Shown: piece after piece, positions 37,932-42,720 of the stretch
Numbering within the stretch: the first letter of the stretch is position 1
How the letters are laid out: each line of letters begins with the position of its first letter
NCBI GenBank assembly: GCA_003215545.1
Contig: QCKF01000011.1
Coordinates: 1-42,720 of the forward strand
Reading direction: 5' to 3'
Length of the DNA stretch: 42,720 nucleotides
Origin: Prochlorococcus sp. AG-409-L14
GTDB taxonomy: Bacteria > Cyanobacteriota > Cyanobacteriia > PCC-6307 > Cyanobiaceae
Notes under the pieces: model-generated
Databases searched by the model: none
What the model was told of the DNA's origin: nothing
Seen by the model: the letters and a program-made list of their open reading frames with translations, nothing else
Program-made: the position numbers and the translations under genes

Positions 37932-38657
37932 ATGAATGAACCAAGCGTAAATACCCAAGAAATAACAAAGCAACCAAGATTGCTCCTTGTTGATGATGAA
38001 CCAGGTATGCGAAATGCAGTTAAAGCTTACCTTGAAGATGAAGGCTTTGAAGTCACTACAGCAGTTGATGGTGAAGAAGGATGGGAAAAGGCTCAAAAAT
38101 TACTGCCAGATCTAATCATTAGTGACGTAATGATGCCTCGATGCGATGGATATGGTCTCTTAAAACGTCTGAGAGAAGATGAAAGATTAAGCGGAACCCC
38201 AGTAATCTTCCTGACAGCTAAAGGAATGACAATTGATAGAACCCAAGGATATCAAGCAGGGGTGGATGATTACATTCCCAAGCCATTTGACCCAGATGAA
38301 TTAGTTGCCCGTGTTAGAAACGTCGTCAAACGACAAGACAGACTTCTAGCAGAAGCTGCAAGATTTGCAGATGCAGATGTAGGTCAAATGGCAAGGCAAA
38401 TCACAGAAATTCGCTCAATGTTGAGCGAAAGTGCAAAAGGGCCATTACAGGGTGCAGATTTACCAAATTTCACACCTAGAGAATCAAGCGTGCTGCAATT
38501 AGTTGCAGAAGGTCTAATGAATAAAGAAATAGCTAGACAATTAGAAACTTCTATTAGAAATGTAGAGAAATATGTAAGCAGGTTATTTATTAAAACCGGT
38601 ACTTCTAGTAGAACAGAGTTGGTTAGATATGCATTGGAAAATCATCTTGTAAAATAA
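37932..38657 (+). CDS. Two-component response regulator, receiver plus LuxR-type HTH
   Basis: 241 residues. The receiver domain (about 15-130) has the acidic pair DD 21-22, phospho-acceptor Asp65 in IISDVMMP, and Lys97 in FLTAKG, followed by PKPFDPDELVARVR. A coiled linker (130-170) leads to a LuxR/NarL helix-turn-helix (about 176-238: FTPRESSVLQLVAEGLMNKEIARQL, NVEKYVSRLFIKTG). It is a transcription factor; no histidine kinase is adjacent. It resembles the Ycf29-type regulators of cyanobacteria and red-algal plastids, an identification I hold loosely. Confidence 0.88.
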   Translation: MNEPSVNTQEITKQPRLLLVDDEPGMRNAVKAYLEDEGFEVTTAVDGEEGWEKAQKLLPDLIISDVMMPRCDGYGLLKRLREDERLSGTPVIFLTAKGMTIDRTQGYQAGVDDYIPKPFDPDELVARVRNVVKRQDRLLAEAARFADADVGQMARQITEIRSMLSESAKGPLQGADLPNFTPRESSVLQLVAEGLMNKEIARQLETSIRNVEKYVSRLFIKTGTSSRTELVRYALENHLVK

Positions 38658-38660
38658 AAT

Positions 38661-39659
38661 TTGAAAAATATATATAACCACAAAACAACTGACTTCTTGC
38701 CAGCCAAGTTAAACAATGGTTGGAGATACAATCTGACCATTAATCAGAACGATGCAGGGAAGAAACTATTGAGTACCTTGAGTTCACTATATACACATTC
38801 AACTCTCAAAACATGGAGGCGAAGACTAGAGGACGGGGAAATTCTTATTAATAAGCATAGTACAAATAATAACTTGGTATTAAAACTGGGAGATGTTATA
38901 ACCTGGGAACGACCACCCTGGGAAGAACCTGGTGTTCCTACTAATTTCAAAATACTATTTGATGATGGAGATTTATTTGTTATCAATAAACCTTCTGGTT
39001 TACCAGTAACTCCTGGAGGAGGCTTCTTAAAGCATACATTAACCGAGCTATTAAACGACCAAGCTAGAAAATGTAAGCAACAAGAATCGCCTAAACCCAT
39101 TCACAGACTTGGACGTTTTACATCTGGGTTAATCTTATGTGCCAGAAAAAAAGAGACTAGAGAAATTCTTTCGAAAATGATGAGAAAGTGTAGCAGTGGT
39201 AAATATCATTTAGAAAAAAAATATCTAGCCTTAGCTCTAAGAAATCACTCTCTTGAGAAAGATAAGATATTGGCAATAGAAACACCAATCGCCATGGAAT
39301 ACCATCCATTAATGAATAAGGTATGGAATACATACTCGCACTATTCATTTCGTCAAAAAATACTCCGGGCTTCTTCTTCAGTCAGATTGATAGAAAGAAA
39401 AAAGTCATTAGACCTTATAGAAGTTACTATCAAAACAGGCAGGCCACATCAAATCAGAATTCATCTAGCTTCAATAGGGACGCCTTTAAAAGGAGATCCA
39501 CTGTATGGGAAATATGGGAAATTATCACCTTTCTCAACCCCAGGGGAAGGTGGTTATTTACTACATGCGCACAAGCTCAAAAACTTAATTATAAATGATA
39601 AAGAATATTATTTTGAAGCAGATCCTCCGAAAATTTTAAAGCCAACTAATGAAACCTAA
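38661..39659 (+). CDS. RluA-family pseudouridine synthase-like protein with altered catalytic motif
   Basis: 332 residues from TTG 38661, three bases after the response regulator stop. An S4-like N-terminal part (about 20-90) precedes the RluA fold. Conserved pieces: FVINKPSGLPVTPGGGF, the active-site stretch HRLGRFTSG at 148-156, and IKTGRPHQIRIHLASIGTPLKGDPLYG. In the family the fourth residue of the active-site motif is the catalytic Asp (HRLD); here residue 151 is Gly. Plants and cyanobacteria have RluA relatives with HRLG, so this may be a subfamily and not decay. Its target RNA is unknown. It overlaps chlM by four bases, tail to tail. Confidence 0.8.
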   Translation: MKNIYNHKTTDFLPAKLNNGWRYNLTINQNDAGKKLLSTLSSLYTHSTLKTWRRRLEDGEILINKHSTNNNLVLKLGDVITWERPPWEEPGVPTNFKILFDDGDLFVINKPSGLPVTPGGGFLKHTLTELLNDQARKCKQQESPKPIHRLGRFTSGLILCARKKETREILSKMMRKCSSGKYHLEKKYLALALRNHSLEKDKILAIETPIAMEYHPLMNKVWNTYSHYSFRQKILRASSSVRLIERKKSLDLIEVTIKTGRPHQIRIHLASIGTPLKGDPLYGKYGKLSPFSTPGEGGYLLHAHKLKNLIINDKEYYFEADPPKILKPTNET

Positions 39660-40378
39660 ACCTTTTTGATCTTCTCGAATTCGATAAGTTGTGAAAAATA
39701 AAATGGAGCCTTATTTAATTTACTACGAACCAAGCTAAATCCTGATTTCTTTGCAGCTTGAATAATACCAGATTCGCTCAGTGTATAAGCGCGTGTAGTC
39801 TTGCTGGGACCAGGAAAGAGCTGGCCAATTTTTTTTAATAATGCAAGAAGAGGGGTATAAGGCGCAAAGCTTACAATCAACCTTTCTTGAGTCAATGAAC
39901 AAAGATGTCTCACCATTTCTTCCGCAGCATCTTGTGGATAATGAATAAAAACATCTAGGCAAATAACAGTATGAAAATAACCTTCCAAAGTCTCCAGATC
40001 AGATGTAATGCATTTAAATGAATCTTCTTTTATCCCATTAGCTATTGCTCTTCGATTAGTTTCAGTGACCATTGCCTCCGATATATCACTGGCCAAAACT
40101 GACTTGGCACCCATTTGTACTAGCGGTATAGAAAGGCTCCCTACTCCACATCCAGCATCACAAAAGCTCTTCTCACCCAAGCCTCCAGACTGATCAATCC
40201 ACGAAAGCACATCATCAACGGTCTTTTGATGTCCAAGCCGAATATTTCGCTGAACTTTATTCACATCTTCACTTTCACTATAAATTCGATTCCAACGATC
40301 AAATCCCATACCGTTGAAATAGTTAGTGACTTCAACCTTCTCAGCCTGCTTGAAGTCGTGAGATTTTTGACTAACCAT
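39656..40378 (-). CDS. chlM: Magnesium-protoporphyrin IX methyltransferase
   Basis: 240 residues. The N terminus VTNYFNGMGFDRWNRIYSESEDVNKVQRNIRLGHQKTV is the ChlM signature. The SAM-binding loop is FCDAGCGVGSLSIPL (about 72-86), with ASDIS at the end of the next strand. It methylates the ring C propionate of Mg-protoporphyrin IX, the step before isocyclic ring formation in chlorophyll synthesis. It lies 27 bases downstream of nagA. Confidence 0.96.
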   Translation of the reverse strand: MVSQKSHDFKQAEKVEVTNYFNGMGFDRWNRIYSESEDVNKVQRNIRLGHQKTVDDVLSWIDQSGGLGEKSFCDAGCGVGSLSIPLVQMGAKSVLASDISEAMVTETNRRAIANGIKEDSFKCITSDLETLEGYFHTVICLDVFIHYPQDAAEEMVRHLCSLTQERLIVSFAPYTPLLALLKKIGQLFPGPSKTTRAYTLSESGIIQAAKKSGFSLVRSKLNKAPFYFSQLIEFEKIKKV

Positions 40379-40405
40379 TGAAAAATGAGGTTATTAACCG
40401 AGATA

Positions 40406-41563
40406 CTAATCAGCTTGCCGCCAAGTCAACTCACCTCCAGTCTCGTTCTGTCTCCATCTGAGGAGGTTCTTAATGGATTTTCCAATCAAATGTTCATATA
40501 GCGTAAGACCTTTTCTAAGTACATTACGAGGCGCAACCGTCGCAGACCAAATTGCAGCAGCAGGTTCTCGGCTCCATTTGGCTAATCTTATGCAACCTTC
40601 CAGCAAAGGCAATGTTGTACCTGCCAAAGTTCCATCAGCAAGACGACATGTAAAACCGCTTACAATTAAGGAACGTGAATCCCACGTAAATTCTCCATCT
40701 TGAAGACCATAAGGAGATAAAGCATCACTAACTAAAGCCAACCTTTCAGAAGCCAAGATTTGCAGGAACACAGCCACATCAGGATTTACATGCACTCCAT
40801 CAGCAATTAAACCTAAAGCTATATTTCCATTTTTAATTGCTTCTGTAATAGGACCTGGTTCTCTGTGATGAATACCACGCATTGCGTTAAATGTATGCGT
40901 CAGCATGGCTCCACCACTATCAAAAAATTGCTTTGCAGTATTTGCATTGGCATCAGTGTGTCCCAAAGAAAGAACTATATTCAGGCTCTTCAATTTATTA
41001 ATCACCAATTCGGAACCATTAATTTCTGGTGCCAGAGTAACCAATGCAATTTGTGATTCAAAACCATTTATTCTCTCCTCCAGCGCACTCAAGCTTGGAT
41101 TACATACATGCTCAATAGCATGTGCTCCTCTTTTACTAGCTTGAATAAAAGGGCCTTCAAGATGTGCTCCCAACAAGGAGCATCGCCTTTCATGATGAAG
41201 CTTTCTTGCCTCTTCTAAAACAGACAACGAAGTCCGTAATTGACTTGCATCACAGCTAACTAATGTTGGACAAATAGAATCCACTCCATCTAGCCACAAT
41301 CGATCTAATAAATCCAGCAAAATAGATAACTGATCAAAAGTGAGGTCCGAGAAGCCAATTCCATAGCCACCATTTATCTGAAGATCTAAACCCATAGGAC
41401 TCACCCAATCTCCGCCCCAATTCTCGCCATGGCGAGAAGGCTCAGGAGGCATTGCTTCAATAGAAATAATTACATCTCGATCATCTACTAATAGCGACAG
41501 TTCTCGATTGTCTTTGAACTTACCTAAAGGGTGAGGCAAGCGAACGTTATTAATCTGACGCAT
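40406..41563 (-). CDS. nagA: N-acetylglucosamine-6-phosphate deacetylase
   Basis: 385 residues, amidohydrolase barrel. MGLDLQINGGYGIGFSD shows Q-x-N where other amidohydrolases have H-x-H, as in the single-metal E. coli NagA. Metal and substrate residues: Glu in LEGPFIQ, His in LSLGHTDAN, His in THTFNAMRGIHHREPG, and catalytic Asp in LVSDALSPYG. It deacetylates GlcNAc-6-P, probably in amino-sugar or cell-wall recycling. No NagB or GlcNAc uptake gene is in the window. It is divergent from purE. Confidence 0.93.
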   Translation of the reverse strand: MRQINNVRLPHPLGKFKDNRELSLLVDDRDVIISIEAMPPEPSRHGENWGGDWVSPMGLDLQINGGYGIGFSDLTFDQLSILLDLLDRLWLDGVDSICPTLVSCDASQLRTSLSVLEEARKLHHERRCSLLGAHLEGPFIQASKRGAHAIEHVCNPSLSALEERINGFESQIALVTLAPEINGSELVINKLKSLNIVLSLGHTDANANTAKQFFDSGGAMLTHTFNAMRGIHHREPGPITEAIKNGNIALGLIADGVHVNPDVAVFLQILASERLALVSDALSPYGLQDGEFTWDSRSLIVSGFTCRLADGTLAGTTLPLLEGCIRLAKWSREPAAAIWSATVAPRNVLRKGLTLYEHLIGKSIKNLLRWRQNETGGELTWRQAD

Positions 41564-41640
41564 TGGAGGTTATAGATTTTTCTAGTGCGGGACCATCAGA
41601 CTCTCGCCATTATTAATGATGAACTCTGCTATTAAAAAAA

Positions 41641-42192
41641 GTGTCTTCAGTAGCAGTTGAAGCAAAGCCAGTAGCGGCAGTAATTATGGGTAGTGACTCT
41701 GATCTAGAGACATTAAACCCTGCGATAGAAATTTTGGAAAAATTTGAAATCGAAGTTATCGTCCGAATCCTTTCAGCTCATCGCACACCTTTTGAAATGT
41801 TCAATTTTGCGAATGAAGCCAAAGACAATGGACTAAAAGTGATTATTGCTGGGGCGGGAGGAGCAGCTCACCTTCCAGGCATGGTGGCTTCTCTCACTAC
41901 CCTTCCGGTAATAGGCGTTCCTGTTAAAAGCAAAGCATTATCAGGTGTTGACTCTTTACATTCAATTGTCCAGATGCCAAATGGGATTCCTGTTGCAACT
42001 GTTGCTATAGGAGGAGGACTAAATGCTGGACTCTTAGCAGCTCAAATACTAGGAATATATGACAAGAAGATCGAAGAGCAACTTAATAACTATAGAAAAA
42101 TACTTCACTCTCAAGTAAGTGAAAAAGATGCATTAATCAAAAAACTAGGTTCAACATTGTATTTAGAAAAGCTACAAACTAAAAACAAATAG
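41641..42192 (+). CDS. purE: N5-carboxyaminoimidazole ribonucleotide mutase
   Basis: 183 residues from GTG 41641. The class I PurE core is intact: [13 protein letters not shown], the active-site [10 protein letters not shown], and [25 protein letters not shown]. It moves the carboxyl group of N5-CAIR to give CAIR in purine synthesis. The C-terminal tail of about 25 residues ([12 protein letters not shown] region) is a little longer than in E. coli. It is convergent to cysC, 56 bases apart. Confidence 0.96.
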   Translation: MSSVAVEAKPVAAVIMGSDSDLETLNPAIEILEKFEIEVIVRILSAHRTPFEMFNFANEAKDNGLKVIIAGAGGAAHLPGMVASLTTLPVIGVPVKSKALSGVDSLHSIVQMPNGIPVATVAIGGGLNAGLLAAQILGIYDKKIEEQLNNYRKILHSQVSEKDALIKKLGSTLYLEKLQTKNK

Positions 42193-42248
42193 AAAACTAG
42201 ATTATTAATAAATTAGGAATCTTTCTAAAAGTACATTGATCTAACTTT

Positions 42249-42720
42249 CTACTGAGGTGGGATCAAACCTAAATCGATTAATTTAGTTAATATTTGCTCT
42301 ACACAACTATCGAGCTGATTTAGACCAGTATCAATTTTTAGCTCTGGATGGTCAGGCTCTTCATATGGGCTAGAGATACCTGTAAAGTCATTAATTTCTC
42401 CTCTTCTGGCTTTTGCATATAGTCCTTTCGTATCTCTTTCTTCACAAACTTGAAGCGAAGCAGAACAATATATCTCAATAAAGTCACCTTGACCAACTAA
42501 TGATCTAGCTTTAATTCGATCACTCTTAAAAGGTGAAACAAAGGCCGTCAAAACTATAATCCCTGCATCTAAAAAGAGTTTGGAAACTTCACCAATCCGA
42601 CGAATATTTTCCTCTCTATCGGAATCAGAAAAGCCCAGATCCTTACAAAGACCATGTCGAATGTTGTCACCATCAAGAACATATGTCGCTAATCCACGCT
42701 CAAACAAAGCAACATTTACC
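42249..42720 (-). CDS. cysC: Adenylylsulfate kinase, C-terminal part (5' end outside window)
   Basis: 156 residues are visible and the frame is open to the window edge, so the N-terminal Walker A lies beyond it; the TTG at 42707 is an internal codon. YVLDGDNIRHGLCKDLGFSDSDREENIRRIGEV is the APS-binding and PAPS-motif region, and VLTAFVSPFKSDR and CEERDTKGLYAKARRGEINDFTGISSPYEEP follow as in CysC. It phosphorylates APS to PAPS in sulfate assimilation. Confidence 0.95.
   Translation of the reverse strand, partial: VNVALFERGLATYVLDGDNIRHGLCKDLGFSDSDREENIRRIGEVSKLFLDAGIIVLTAFVSPFKSDRIKARSLVGQGDFIEIYCSASLQVCEERDTKGLYAKARRGEINDFTGISSPYEEPDHPELKIDTGLNQLDSCVEQILTKLIDLGLIPPQ

Noticed and set aside
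37704-38096. 130-codon minus-strand frame covering the intergenic region and the start of the response regulator
   Set aside because: Half of it is antisense to the conserved receiver domain; the translation is Phe/Ser/Lys-rich with no recognisable feature.
1-42720. Search for CRISPR arrays, IS elements, phage genes, tRNA/rRNA and toxin-antitoxin pairs
   Set aside because: No regularly spaced repeats, transposase or integrase motifs, cloverleaf sequences or small paired ORFs were found; the window reads as core genome throughout.

Overview
The window is a chromosomal segment of a marine picocyanobacterium, almost certainly Prochlorococcus. The DNA is AT-rich, intergenic gaps are short and many genes touch or overlap. 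The gene set is that of an oxygenic phototroph: ChlM of chlorophyll synthesis, NdhH of the photosynthetic NDH-1 complex, and five genes of phylloquinone synthesis. The gene order clpB-secE-nusG-rplKAJL-rnhA-pyrD also fits. Base composition looks more like a low-light-adapted lineage (SS120/MIT9211 type) than a high-light one, but the strain cannot be fixed by reading alone. I see no insertion sequence, phage gene, integrase, tRNA, rRNA or CRISPR array. This is core genome.

Layout. 1-4975: end of clpB, then the secE-nusG-rplK-rplA-rplJ-rplL block, with an L10-leader-type RNA element before rplJ and a strong terminator after rplL. 4976-5110: a small RNA gene on the minus strand with its own promoter and terminator, resembling the cyanobacterial Yfr2 family. 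5321-8509: rnhA, pyrD and a CobC/CobD-like aminotransferase. 8499-11708: murG, a secreted protein of unknown function, and pgk. 11709-12173: a long gap with a repeated promoter-like element and a possible 37-residue ORF. 12174-18667: rbgA/ylqF-rluD, a double-ATPase ABC protein, the bifunctional (p)ppGpp enzyme, and a DUF2062 membrane protein. 18736-24059: mnmE, nadC, argS and a HisC-type aminotransferase. 24073-27842: a minus-strand run of a metallo-beta-lactamase-fold protein without metal ligands, trpG, dgkA, ybeY, a DUF3285 protein and prfB. 27925-29116: grxC and gshB. 29113-34287: menF, menA, menC, menE and a DHNA-CoA thioesterase. 34294-42720: ndhH, rsmH, a cysteine desulfurase, a LuxR-type response regulator, an RluA-type protein, chlM, nagA, purE and the end of cysC.

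How the genes relate. Translation dominates: ribosomal proteins, RbgA, RluD, RsmH, YbeY, MnmE, ArgS, RF2 and the stringent-response enzyme. The men block supplies phylloquinone, the photosystem I electron carrier. GrxC/GshB form a glutathione pair.

Points worth attention: prfB carries an intact programmed +1 frameshift site (CTT TGA C at codon 25/26), so the true protein is about 375 residues and starts at 27842. There is a Yfr2-like sRNA at 5075-4977 (minus strand). The MBL-fold protein has lost all its metal ligands. One RluA-type protein has Gly where the catalytic Asp should be, and MenC has Arg in place of its second active-site Lys. I found no wholly new multigene system.
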